DNA from: a virus
Reading direction: 5' to 3' (one strand)
DNA length: 64,000 nt
IMG/VR virus record: IMGVR_UViG_3300021085_000013
Location: 1-64,000 of that record
The translations under genes were made by a program, and so were the position numbers. Of this stretch, positions 1 to 7,795 are shown piece after piece; position 1 is the first letter of the stretch; each line of letters opens with the position of its first letter. Below the pieces are notes generated by a model that saw nothing but the letters and a program-made list of their open reading frames with translations, had not been told where the DNA came from and made no database searches.

Positions 1-700
1 GTTTTACGAATTTAGTAGATTTACTTAAATTATATGGATTAAATAAATTATCATTACATTCTTCTACGATAATGTTTGCACATCCGTCCATTGAAAAGGG
101 ATCTAAACACTCAACACAAAAGTTAGGACATGCTTCAATAATACCGTCTTCCGTTTGTGTAGTATATGTGATCGAGATCAATGAAAGAGAATTTCCACCC
201 GATATTTCAGTTATTTCTGCTTTTAAATCAATATAGAGTGGAAGTGTATTATTAAAATCTAAACTGAATAAATCTCCGATGTTTGAAGTTTTATTTAATT
301 CTGAAAATTCTGAAAAAGATCCACCAGTCTGTGACCATCTAAATTCATAATCAAATTTATTTAATTCATTAGGAACTAAGAAAAATTCTATTCCAGATGG
401 TTGTGTTGAAAACTGGGGTGACGTTGTTAATTCCAGGGTGTATGCGTCTGGTACGGAACTAATTTGAAATATCTTATTTCCTAATACAATTTCATCACCA
501 TTGGCTAGAAATGTAAAATCTGTTCCCATTCCTATTACTGTTGGAGATCCTGCATTCAATATAACTACACCCTTTGTCTGTGGTGTTGTTAAACCTGCTA
601 TAATTTCCCAATCCGTAATCTTTATTACGTTCTGAAAAGGATCTTGTAGGGATGCTATGAGTTGATCTCCGTTTGCGTTTGCAGTATATCCTGTTACCAT
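1..700 (-). CDS. Structural protein of unknown role, cut by the window edge
   Basis: An open frame begins with ATG at 700 and runs without a stop to the left edge, so about 233 residues are visible and the C-terminus is missing. The N-terminal half is rich in beta-forming and small polar residues, like many tail or baseplate proteins. Around residues 190-215 there is a cysteine cluster (CPNFCVEC, then two more Cys) that could bind a metal. A late-promoter-like motif lies 21 bases before the start. I do not recognise the family; a virion role is inferred from composition and the promoter motif only. Confidence 0.6.
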   Translation of the reverse strand, partial: MVTGYTANANGDQLIASLQDPFQNVIKITDWEIIAGLTTPQTKGVVILNAGSPTVIGMGTDFTFLANGDEIVLGNKIFQISSVPDAYTLELTTSPQFSTQPSGIEFFLVPNELNKFDYEFRWSQTGGSFSEFSELNKTSNIGDLFSLDFNNTLPLYIDLKAEITEISGGNSLSLISITYTTQTEDGIIEACPNFCVECLDPFSMDGCANIIVEECNDNLFNPYNLSKSTKFVK

Positions 701-720
701 TTAATATCTAGTTCTTTTGT

Positions 721-729
721 CTATATATT
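721..729 (-). promoter_or_regulatory. Late-promoter-like motif (minus strand AATATATAG)
   Basis: It lies 21 bases before the ATG of the truncated structural gene and matches the RGATATATA-type motif found before many morphogenesis genes here, with one base different. Confidence 0.35.
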
Positions 730-741
730 CGTTAAAGAAAG

Positions 742-1395
742 CTAGTAATCAGTGATTAACATTATTTTGGGATTATCATCTTGGATCTTAGCTTCTATGC
801 AGTCCATTAGATCTAATGCAGTATCAAATTCTTTTCCATCTGAACCTTCTCTCGATCTTACAAAAGAATCTAAAGCATTAAATATATGAGAAGCATGGTG
901 CCTTGCATAAGGAACATTCTTTTTCATAAGACCTAGCGAAATTAAAATAGAGTTTATTTCTTGTAAATCTTTTTCTTGTTGAAATATATCATATAGCCTT
1001 AATGTTCCTGCCAATACTTTAAAATTAAATCGAAGAGTCTTAATTCCATCTATGTCAGATAATCTACTATAAGATTTATTTTTATTGATAGTCAGCTTAA
1101 TATATTCTAAGTTTGTAAAATCTGTTAAGATCTTGTGTAGAAAATAAATAGTAGTTGCTTCTTTATGAAATTGTTCAAAACCAGTTGCGTTGATTCTATT
1201 AATATCGGATTGAAAGTTTTCCTTTAAAAACAAAGATAATTGCTCTTTACTTACAAGAAGAGATCCATCATTAACGACCCTATAGTCCAATTGATTCTTT
1301 ACTAATGTAAGAATCTTATTGTCGATATAATTATATTTGAATAGAGTGGCGTCAACGACAGTGGCCACATCATTAAAGTCGTAGTAGCTAATCAT
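742..1395 (-). CDS. Hypothetical protein, 217 aa
   Basis: The frame is complete and starts directly after the stop of the 143-residue gene upstream, so the two are probably co-transcribed. The protein is mixed charge and mostly alpha-helical in appearance, with no membrane segment and no metal or nucleotide motif that I can see. A His-rich turn (ARHHASH) lies near residue 170. I do not recognise it. Its position after the clamp-loader and 5'-nuclease genes and before a structural gene does not settle its role. Confidence 0.7.
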   Translation of the reverse strand: MISYYDFNDVATVVDATLFKYNYIDNKILTLVKNQLDYRVVNDGSLLVSKEQLSLFLKENFQSDINRINATGFEQFHKEATTIYFLHKILTDFTNLEYIKLTINKNKSYSRLSDIDGIKTLRFNFKVLAGTLRLYDIFQQEKDLQEINSILISLGLMKKNVPYARHHASHIFNALDSFVRSREGSDGKEFDTALDLMDCIEAKIQDDNPKIMLITDY

Positions 1396-1827
1396 TTAAT
1401 ATACCTGCATTGTGTTTTCTAATTCCAATAGATTCTTATTTAATTCAACCGGGTTGAATTTCTTAAGATCATTGAACTCTCTCATTCCAATTTCATTTCT
1501 TTGTAAAAAGAATTTAATTGTTTCTTCTTTAGGTATATATTCTTTTTTTGATTTTTTAGGTTTTGGAGCTGCCTTCTTAGTTTTAGTATAGATCCATCCT
1601 GGAACTGACCTAAATCTTGAAGATACCATGTGCCAGCTGTCGATAACTGCATTGCCATTAATTCCATTCACATTAAATAACTGTGCATTTGATGGATATT
1701 TAATAGCAAAAAATCTGTTAATCATGAAGTGGTGTCTCTTCTTATTAAAGTTCTTTACGTTCTTGTATTGATTAGGTTTTGTAAACATGATCTTTACAAA
1801 ATCAAATAATTTTGTTTCGTCTAGCAT
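1396..1827 (-). CDS. Small protein, possibly the clamp-loader small subunit (gp62-like)
   Basis: The 143-residue basic protein is the third gene in a minus-strand run with clamp-loader gp44 and the 5' nuclease. T4-like phages need a small partner (gp62) for gp44, and no other candidate is visible here. The pattern around residues 34-75 (FMINR, then a conserved N/D-S-W stretch, then R-x-x-x-GW) resembles my recollection of gp62 proteins, but the likeness is weak. The C-terminal half is a Lys-rich linker followed by a helical segment. A GTATAAT box sits only 4 bases before the start, which is close for a promoter. Treat the gp62 assignment as tentative. Confidence 0.4.
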   Translation of the reverse strand: MLDETKLFDFVKIMFTKPNQYKNVKNFNKKRHHFMINRFFAIKYPSNAQLFNVNGINGNAVIDSWHMVSSRFRSVPGWIYTKTKKAAPKPKKSKKEYIPKEETIKFFLQRNEIGMREFNDLKKFNPVELNKNLLELENTMQVY

Positions 1828-1859
1828 ATAAATTATACTGTAAACTTGCTATAAGTTTA

Positions 1860-3086
1860 TTAAAAAAGTTCGTTCAATTTCTTAGTAGAAGGTCTTTCCT
1901 TGCTACTATCTTCTTTTAATCCTGCGAAGGCATCATACTTTTTAGGAGCACCCTGTGATTTCTTTGCCATCCAATCTGTTCCTTCTAAGATCTTTTCCAT
2001 CTGAGTGATATTAGAGAACTCTGGTAAAACATTTCTATCTGCTTCAATATTATTATAAATACCCTTTTGAATTGCAAGGGGAATAGTATTATAGTGAAGA
2101 AGAACTAGATCTAAGTTTTGATTAAATCTAATTCTGATTTCCTTAGGATCAGATTTACCAACAACTCTATAAATAATATCTACTAGCTTATTTACTTGAC
2201 CTCTATTGAAAAAGTGTTCTATTGTAAATTCGCTTTCTTCTTTCTTATATTGTTCTAAGATCTTTACACAATGTTTTTCTGTAAGTGAATAGTTTCTGAT
2301 CTTGCCATTAGATGCAGCTTTAGTCCATGTAATAACTGAAGGAATATTATCTGATTTGTCACCTTGTAAGATTTTACCGAATACAAAATCGTCGCAGTTA
2401 ATTTCTTGAACTTCTACTCTATTCTTATCCATCCATGTTTGGAAGTCTTCTTTTAGCTTGTCGTATGTTGCTTCTTCTGAGGCAATGTTGAATAATAATT
2501 CGTCATTGGTCATTGTAGATGTTTTTCTAGATGCCATTACATCTTCGAAACCTTCAAAGGCAATAAGCTTTTTCTTAGAATTATAATACCATAGAGTATA
2601 TGCATCTGTTGCTTGATTGTAGTTTACAAGTTGAATTAAATCTCTATCACCTGTCCATGCAATGCAATTTTTACCTTCGCTATTTAATTGAGTAGACCAA
2701 CCGTACATTACATCATCTGCTTCTGCACCTTGAACTTGGTGGATAATAATACCTTTTTGTTCTAGTATTTTTTGCCATTCAGCATAAACACCAAACACTG
2801 CTTTCCAATTAATAGAATCGTCATGTGTTCTAGTTCCTTTATACTGTGCATCTGGAAAAAGATCTTTACGCCAAGATTTAGCATCTACTGCTACGACAAT
2901 TTGATCTACGAAAGGAGCCATTTTACGAACTTCTGAAGCAAAGTCAATGCATAGCTTTCTCATAAGCTGGGATTGTGATTCTTTGTCACCTAACAATTGT
3001 TTACCTTTAGGCCTAGGTAGAACGAATAGTCTACTGTGTAAAAAATAGTTACCGTCAATTAACAATGTATGTTTTCCTAGTTTCAT
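1860..3086 (-). CDS. rnh: 5'-3' exonuclease / RNase H of the FEN family
   Basis: This enzyme removes RNA primers and 5' flaps from lagging-strand fragments, as T4 RNase H does. The metal-binding acids of the family are in order: LLIDGN near residue 10, VAVDAKSWR near 65, GAEADD near 122, WTGDRD near 145, and GDKSDN near 243 in the helix-hairpin-helix region. At 408 residues it is about 100 longer than the T4 enzyme; the extra length is mostly C-terminal. The chain ends in NELF, similar to other C-termini here that may bind the sliding clamp. It lies just downstream of gp44, separated by a short gap with a weak hairpin. Confidence 0.92.
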   Translation of the reverse strand: MKLGKHTLLIDGNYFLHSRLFVLPRPKGKQLLGDKESQSQLMRKLCIDFASEVRKMAPFVDQIVVAVDAKSWRKDLFPDAQYKGTRTHDDSINWKAVFGVYAEWQKILEQKGIIIHQVQGAEADDVMYGWSTQLNSEGKNCIAWTGDRDLIQLVNYNQATDAYTLWYYNSKKKLIAFEGFEDVMASRKTSTMTNDELLFNIASEEATYDKLKEDFQTWMDKNRVEVQEINCDDFVFGKILQGDKSDNIPSVITWTKAASNGKIRNYSLTEKHCVKILEQYKKEESEFTIEHFFNRGQVNKLVDIIYRVVGKSDPKEIRIRFNQNLDLVLLHYNTIPLAIQKGIYNNIEADRNVLPEFSNITQMEKILEGTDWMAKKSQGAPKKYDAFAGLKEDSSKERPSTKKLNELF

Positions 3087-3120
3087 GTGTTTTGTTTTAT
3101 ATTACTAATATAAGCAAAAT

Positions 3121-3145
3121 TTCTGAGATAAAAAAATATTTCAGC
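3121..3145 (-). terminator. Weak terminator-like hairpin after gp44
   Basis: On the minus strand a CTGAAAT / ATCTCAG stem (with one G-U pair) encloses a T-rich loop and is followed by a short A/T tract. It lies between the gp44 stop and the rnh start. The stem is short, so read-through is likely. Confidence 0.35.
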
Positions 3146-3147
3146 AA

Positions 3148-4098
3148 TTAATTTCTAATTATTTCTTGTAGCTTATATATACAACTTAGCATGGTTATCG
3201 CTGGGTCAATTACATGAACCCTTTGTGCCTGATGTTCTGCTACAGTTACTGCAATTTGAGGAATATGCTTTGCGCTATTTCCCTTCTCTGATTGAATATA
3301 TTCTATGAACTCTTCTCCTAATGTTTGAAGTATTTCATCTGTTCTATTTGAATATTCGCCTACTAAATACTTATAGTTTTTAACAGGGTCGGTTTCATTA
3401 AAGATTAATTCAAAAACATCTTTATAGACTGAGTTGAACTTTTTAACATCATTTAATGTAATCTTACTCGTTCCTTCTGACTTATATCCTTGTAATTTAT
3501 TAAGTGTCGAGCGAAGATCTGGGAAGTTTCTACGGACAAATTCAACCAATGCTGGTTTTTCTATTGTCATTTCTTCTTTTCCACATATATCATATACTCG
3601 TCTAATATATTTCTTTGTCAATTCGCTCTCTTCTTCTTTATCAAAGTCGAAATTAATTACTTCGAACCTTGAAAGAATTGGATCTGGAATTTTATTTACA
3701 TAATTACAAGTTGCAATAAACCTTGAATTAGATGCAAATTGTTCCATAGTAGCACGAAGCGCTTTAAAGAATTGATCAGATACACCATCTACCTCATCGA
3801 GGATAACTATTTTCATCTTACCCTGATCATCTAAGATAGACATAGTAGAACAGAAATCCATAATCCTGGTTCTAATAACATCTACTGAAGTATCAGTTGA
3901 TGCATTGATGTAAATATAAGGAAGTTCGAATTGCTTAACAATCGCCTTCGCAGTAGATGTCTTACCGGTACCAGGGCTTCCAGCTAAAAGTACATTTTGA
4001 GTTAGACCATCTTTAAATTTTGACATTACTCTTTCTGGTAAAATCAATTCGTCTAAGTTGCTTGGACGATATTTTTCTGTGAACAGTGTGTGAACCAT
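3148..4098 (-). CDS. gp44: Sliding clamp loader large subunit (AAA+ ATPase, gp44)
   Basis: It loads the gp45 clamp on primer ends using ATP. After the typical N-terminus (TEKYRPSNLDEL) there is a Walker A GSPGTGKT near residues 40-47, a Walker B ILDEVD near 100, a sensor-1 ATCN and an SRF arginine-finger motif. This is the T4 gp44/RFC arrangement and length. The frame can be extended by 9 residues to an ATG at 4125, but I chose the ATG at 4098: the shorter protein begins like the family, and the A-rich leader AAACAAATTTAC directly precedes it. The gene is divergent from the plus-strand gene at 4158. Confidence 0.92.
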   Translation of the reverse strand: MVHTLFTEKYRPSNLDELILPERVMSKFKDGLTQNVLLAGSPGTGKTSTAKAIVKQFELPYIYINASTDTSVDVIRTRIMDFCSTMSILDDQGKMKIVILDEVDGVSDQFFKALRATMEQFASNSRFIATCNYVNKIPDPILSRFEVINFDFDKEEESELTKKYIRRVYDICGKEEMTIEKPALVEFVRRNFPDLRSTLNKLQGYKSEGTSKITLNDVKKFNSVYKDVFELIFNETDPVKNYKYLVGEYSNRTDEILQTLGEEFIEYIQSEKGNSAKHIPQIAVTVAEHQAQRVHVIDPAITMLSCIYKLQEIIRN

Positions 4099-4114
4099 GT
4101 AAATTTGTTTAATA

Positions 4115-4127
4115 ATTATACACAAAA
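4115..4127 (-). promoter_or_regulatory. Promoter-like motif before gp44 (TTTTGTGTATAAT)
   Basis: The minus strand has TTTTGTGTATAAT, then an A/T-rich spacer and AAACAAA, 17 bases before the chosen gp44 start. Almost the same string (TTTTTGTGTAGAAT, spacer, AAACAAA) precedes gp45, which suggests a shared replication-gene promoter. Confidence 0.45.
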
Positions 4128-4157
4128 GGGCAGTTTTGTTTCAAGAATAAATACTAT

Positions 4158-4670
4158 ATGGCATATAATAAAAAATATCCTAAATTAGAAAGGGTTTCCC
4201 CTCATTCTCCTTACTCTAATAGATTTGGAATTAAGTTATCGAATCTTGCAAGACAGCAGAAGAGACTATTAATAGAAAATCCTATTTTAGGCGAGAGGTG
4301 TGAAAGTGATCAGTTCGTTCATATCATATTCAATATATGTCAACATAGATATACTTCCTCTAAAAATAAGTATTATTATGATTGGTCTACTGATTCGTTT
4401 GTGAAGATGGAAGATCTTAAAGAAAACTATAATACGATAGATTGGGTCTGTGCACTATCTGGTAAACCTATCAGATCTAAGACTGATAACTTTAGCTTGG
4501 AAAACTTTGTACATCCAGAGTATCATGATGCATTACTGGCTCCTATGGTGGATGCTAGAATACTTAAGTCATCAATAGAGTTTCGTAAGCACATAAAAAA
4601 ACTCCTATTGAATCAACAACAGGAGTTTCTAAATTTAGCTCGTAAAAATTCTAAAAAGAATTTAGATTAA
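4158..4670 (+). CDS. Hypothetical protein, the only plus-strand gene in the window
   Basis: The 170-residue frame is intact and reads in good phage codon usage, while its antisense frames are broken, so it is probably real. It is polar with many aromatics (YYYDW near residue 75) and a Lys/Gln-rich C-terminal helix; I do not recognise it. It is divergent from gp44, with only about 60 bases between the starts. It converges on the 476-residue gene, overlapping its last bases by 9 nt. Opposite orientation in an otherwise one-directional region suggests separate timing of expression or a later insertion. Confidence 0.75.
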   Translation: MAYNKKYPKLERVSPHSPYSNRFGIKLSNLARQQKRLLIENPILGERCESDQFVHIIFNICQHRYTSSKNKYYYDWSTDSFVKMEDLKENYNTIDWVCALSGKPIRSKTDNFSLENFVHPEYHDALLAPMVDARILKSSIEFRKHIKKLLLNQQQEFLNLARKNSKKNLD

Positions 4671-6092
4671 CTTAGAGAAACGATCTTTAACTGAAATAGA
4701 CTCCTGTATTAAAGATTCCATTTCCATTTTTCTAAGATCAGATTCAAATATTAAACCTAATTTAGTATTGTTTAATTGCCATGATTCTTTTGCAAGAATT
4801 TTAGCTTTAAGTTCTTTAGCCTTTTTGATTTTAGCTTCATCTCCACTTTCTTCTGCTTTCGCAATAACAGCATCAACTCTTTTAGTCATACCTTCTTTTG
4901 AATTATCCGTTTTATCGACTTCTTCAGTTTCTTCTTCAGTTTCTTCTTCCTTTTCAGATTCTTCATCGTCATTAGATGTTCCAAACGCATCGAAATCATC
5001 TTCTTTTTCTGGAGTTTCTTCTGGAGTCTCCGTTGGATTTTCTTCTTCAGTTTCTTCAGGCGTTGTTTCTTTCGCTTTATTCTTCTCTTGCTCTGCCTTT
5101 ACTTTTTCTAATTCAGCCTTAACCTTTTCATCGTTTGCAGCTGCATCATCTAGTTTTTTTGCATTCTTCTCCTGCTCAGCCTTGATTTTGTCCATTCTCT
5201 CCTTTTGAGCCTGTTTAGATTTTGTAATTCTTTCTTTTAGATCTTTCTTAGTTTCAGGACTCATCTTATCTCCCATTGCATCTAATTTATATGTTGCAAT
5301 TTCTTGAGCAGTGGAATCTTTAATATCTGCTATTAGGGTTTTTACTTTACCAGATCCAAATCCGCTTACTTCAGCATATTTAGCTTCAGTCGATGCTTCA
5401 AAATCAGAAGTGGCCTGTTTAATTCCGTCTCTTTTCTTTGTCATTGCAGATATTTGATTATCTAATTTGACTTTCATTTTTGCTAAAGCATCTTTTTTAG
5501 CCTTAGCCGAAGCAGCTTCCTTATCCTTTTTAACTTTAGCCTTAACTTTAGCCTTTGCATCCTTTGTAGGAGCATCAGCTTCTTCAACAGATTCAGTAGT
5601 ACTTAATTCTGCCTTTTTAGTTTCTAATGAAGAAACAGCTACTTCCATTTTAACAGTTTGCATTTTCAGCTGCTTAAGTTTAGTGTAATCTTTTTCAGCG
5701 CTCTTCATGACCTTCTTATTTTTAGAAGTATCTTTAATAGCCTTTGCACCTAAACCAACCGTACCGATAATTGCCGTTAATCCTAAAACTGCTCCCATGA
5801 TAATAGGATCTTGCATAAGAACAGCTCCCATTGGATTTTGTTCATTTAATACCTGATCTTCTGACTCTGTAAGTTGATCGGAAAGAGTTTTTAATGAATT
5901 GATAATATCATCACAGTCTTGCATCATCTTAGAATAACCTTCTTCTCCTGTTGTTTCTGGAGATGCTACTACAGTAACTGCGTCTGATTCTATTGAAGTT
6001 GATGATTTAGCTACAGGTATATTATCTTCGGTTGATTCATCTATTGAATTAGCCTTTTTTGTATGATTATACCATTGTTCGAATGTTTTCAT
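4662..6092 (-). CDS. Lys/Glu-rich accessory head protein candidate
   Basis: The gene follows the major capsid gene. The 476-residue protein begins MKTFEQWYN, a loose match to the capsid-targeting sequences of T4 internal proteins. Residues about 95-120 form one glycine-rich hydrophobic segment. The remainder is long coiled-coil sequence rich in Lys, Ala and Glu, with repeats of the KAEQEKN type around residues 300-340 and an acidic Thr/Glu-rich linker at about 345-395. A possible gp21 site (VLNE-Q) lies at residue 84. T4 has vertex protein gp24 in this genomic position, but this protein does not look like gp24. A role in the prohead core or capsid interior is inferred. Confidence 0.65.
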   Translation of the reverse strand: MKTFEQWYNHTKKANSIDESTEDNIPVAKSSTSIESDAVTVVASPETTGEEGYSKMMQDCDDIINSLKTLSDQLTESEDQVLNEQNPMGAVLMQDPIIMGAVLGLTAIIGTVGLGAKAIKDTSKNKKVMKSAEKDYTKLKQLKMQTVKMEVAVSSLETKKAELSTTESVEEADAPTKDAKAKVKAKVKKDKEAASAKAKKDALAKMKVKLDNQISAMTKKRDGIKQATSDFEASTEAKYAEVSGFGSGKVKTLIADIKDSTAQEIATYKLDAMGDKMSPETKKDLKERITKSKQAQKERMDKIKAEQEKNAKKLDDAAANDEKVKAELEKVKAEQEKNKAKETTPEETEEENPTETPEETPEKEDDFDAFGTSNDDEESEKEEETEEETEEVDKTDNSKEGMTKRVDAVIAKAEESGDEAKIKKAKELKAKILAKESWQLNNTKLGLIFESDLRKMEMESLIQESISVKDRFSKLI

Positions 6093-6124
6093 CTTTTATA
6101 TTGATTTGTTTATAAACTTATAAT

Positions 6125-6133
6125 CTATATATC
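6125..6133 (-). promoter_or_regulatory. Late-promoter-like motif (GATATATAG)
   Basis: It lies 33 bases before the ATG of the 476-residue gene at 6092 and is preceded by GG on the minus strand. The motif recurs before most morphogenesis genes in the window. Confidence 0.5.
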
Positions 6134-6153
6134 CGTTTAAGTTTCAGCGAAAC

Positions 6154-6184
6154 AAAAAAAGGTCCTCTAAAATAGAGGACCTTT
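6154..6184 (-). terminator. Rho-independent terminator of the major capsid gene
   Basis: A perfect 11-bp stem (AAAGGTCCTCT with its complement) with a 5-base loop is followed by a T tract on the minus strand. It lies about 30 bases past the gp23 stop codon. Confidence 0.85.
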
Positions 6185-6212
6185 AATATTAAAATCTAAA
6201 AGTTAGTTCTAA

Positions 6213-7640
6213 TTAAAGAGCTAATTTAGATACATTGTATGTAACATATTGAGTTTCTGGGTGGAAACCTGCTTCAACTAATGCGAATCTAGATTTAACA
6301 GCAACTTTAGGAGCCATAGTTCCTTCAGCGATTGTTTGTACTGATTCAGCCATTAAGTAAGGCATGAATACTAATCCAGGACCGTTACCATCACCTTTTC
6401 TACCAACTACTACTTCATAAGTATTGTCAGCAGCACCTTCCCATGCTTGTCTTGGGTCAGTGTATACATTTACACCAGCTACAGAACCTACTGGGTAGAT
6501 TGCACCTGCTGCTTGTGATAATGTGTTAGCCATTGGGTTAGCAACGAAACCAGCAACTGATTGTAAAGCTGTAGCCACTTTAGGACCTACAACACAGAAG
6601 TTACCTGCACCTCTTCTACCTCTGTTTGCGATAAAGTTCGCAGCAGCAAGGATTGAAGTTAAGATTCTTCTATGGTTAGAAGCGATAGTCTCACCACCTA
6701 ATGTATCTTCAGATAAGTCTAAGTCTAAGTTAGCACCTGAAGCTGTAACGTTAGCTTTACCTAAAGAATTAAGTTTAGCTAAGATTAAGTTGTTGATTGA
6801 CTGAGTTAATTCGTTAGTTAATACTGACTCAACTTGAGCAACAGCATCTACACCGAATTGTTTAAGATCTTGTACTTGTTCTCTAGTAACTGCAGCAGCA
6901 ACTTGGAAAGTTTCAGCAGCAACACTTTTTGAGAATAAAGAAAGACCCATAACTTTGTCAGGAGTTTGTTCACCAACACCTCTTGAGAATGCATTACCAT
7001 CCTTGTCAGCAGCAGCGAATCCTTTAATATGATCTTCTAAAGCTTTCACTAATTCGATCTTTAAAGTAGAAATACCATCAGCGTCGTCAGCTGAGAAACA
7101 ATCTGCAACTGCACCAGCATCAGCTTTCGCTTCACCAGCTACAGTGATTTTGTAAATTTCCATACCGTCTAATCTAGAAGCACCTTGAGCAATTGCAAAA
7201 GTATCTCCTTCAGCAGTAGCACCAACAACTACGTTAGTACCTGATACTTTTACATAAGTTGGAGCAGTTGATCCGATTAATTTACCACCTTCGTAAACGA
7301 AGTCTAAGTAAGATAAAAGACCCATTGGTCCAGCCATTGGTACAACTGGTACTAAGTCTAAACCGATAGTTTGTGCAGCAACTTGCATTGCTAATGGTAA
7401 TAATGTAGGAGCTTTATCACCTGAACCGTCTGCAGTTGCAGAAGGTAAAGATACATCACCCATACCGTAGATGTTACCAGCAGTCCCTAAAGACATGATG
7501 TGTGCATCTTCGTAAAGTTTGTGGTTATGACAGTATTCTGACATCCACGCTAGTTTTTCTGCTTCGTTGATACCTGTAGCTGATTCGATGATCGGAGCCC
7601 AAGTTTCTCTAACTTCTGCAGAGTTAATTAAATTTGCCAT
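6213..7640 (-). CDS. gp23: Major capsid protein (gp23)
   Basis: This is the hexamer subunit of the head shell. The N-terminus (TWAPIIES near residue 13) parallels the T4 gp23 delta-region, and the block TIGLDLVPVVPMAGPMGLL at about 91-109 is the conserved gp23 family signature. At 475 residues it is a little shorter than T4 gp23 (521). T4 gp23 loses its N-terminus to gp21 protease after a Glu; candidate sites here are GINE-A at 26 and KLYE-D at 44, both unproven. Residues 59-75 contain GMGDVSLP and GSGD with a five-residue spacer, also found in the cargo protein at 35836-37884. It has its own late-type promoter motif and a strong terminator, fitting very high expression. Confidence 0.96.
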   Translation of the reverse strand: MANLINSAEVRETWAPIIESATGINEAEKLAWMSEYCHNHKLYEDAHIMSLGTAGNIYGMGDVSLPSATADGSGDKAPTLLPLAMQVAAQTIGLDLVPVVPMAGPMGLLSYLDFVYEGGKLIGSTAPTYVKVSGTNVVVGATAEGDTFAIAQGASRLDGMEIYKITVAGEAKADAGAVADCFSADDADGISTLKIELVKALEDHIKGFAAADKDGNAFSRGVGEQTPDKVMGLSLFSKSVAAETFQVAAAVTREQVQDLKQFGVDAVAQVESVLTNELTQSINNLILAKLNSLGKANVTASGANLDLDLSEDTLGGETIASNHRRILTSILAAANFIANRGRRGAGNFCVVGPKVATALQSVAGFVANPMANTLSQAAGAIYPVGSVAGVNVYTDPRQAWEGAADNTYEVVVGRKGDGNGPGLVFMPYLMAESVQTIAEGTMAPKVAVKSRFALVEAGFHPETQYVTYNVSKLAL

Positions 7641-7740
7641 TTTATTATTTGTTTTTTTTTAATGGTTGTTTAAATTTGATCGATTGAACGATCTTCTCGA
7701 TGTTTGTCAGATTTTTTCTTCTTATCTGATTATCGATATA

Positions 7741-7749
7741 CTATATATT
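7741..7749 (-). promoter_or_regulatory. Late-promoter-like motif upstream of gp23
   Basis: AATATATAG, followed on the minus strand by TATATC, lies about 100 bases before the gp23 start, inside the 155-base gap between gp23 and the protease-scaffold gene. The long leader also contains a GATCGATTGAACGATC-like inverted sequence near 7678-7695. Confidence 0.45.
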
Positions 7750-7795
7750 GTTATTATATTTACGTTTTTTACGTTTTTCCTAAAATATTAAGATA

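Noticed and set aside
4768-5208. Plus-strand Ser/Phe-rich open frame of 146 codons
   Set aside because: It is antisense to the Lys/Glu-rich region of the 476-residue gene; Glu/Lys codons read backwards give Ser/Phe/Leu, and there is no start context or domain.
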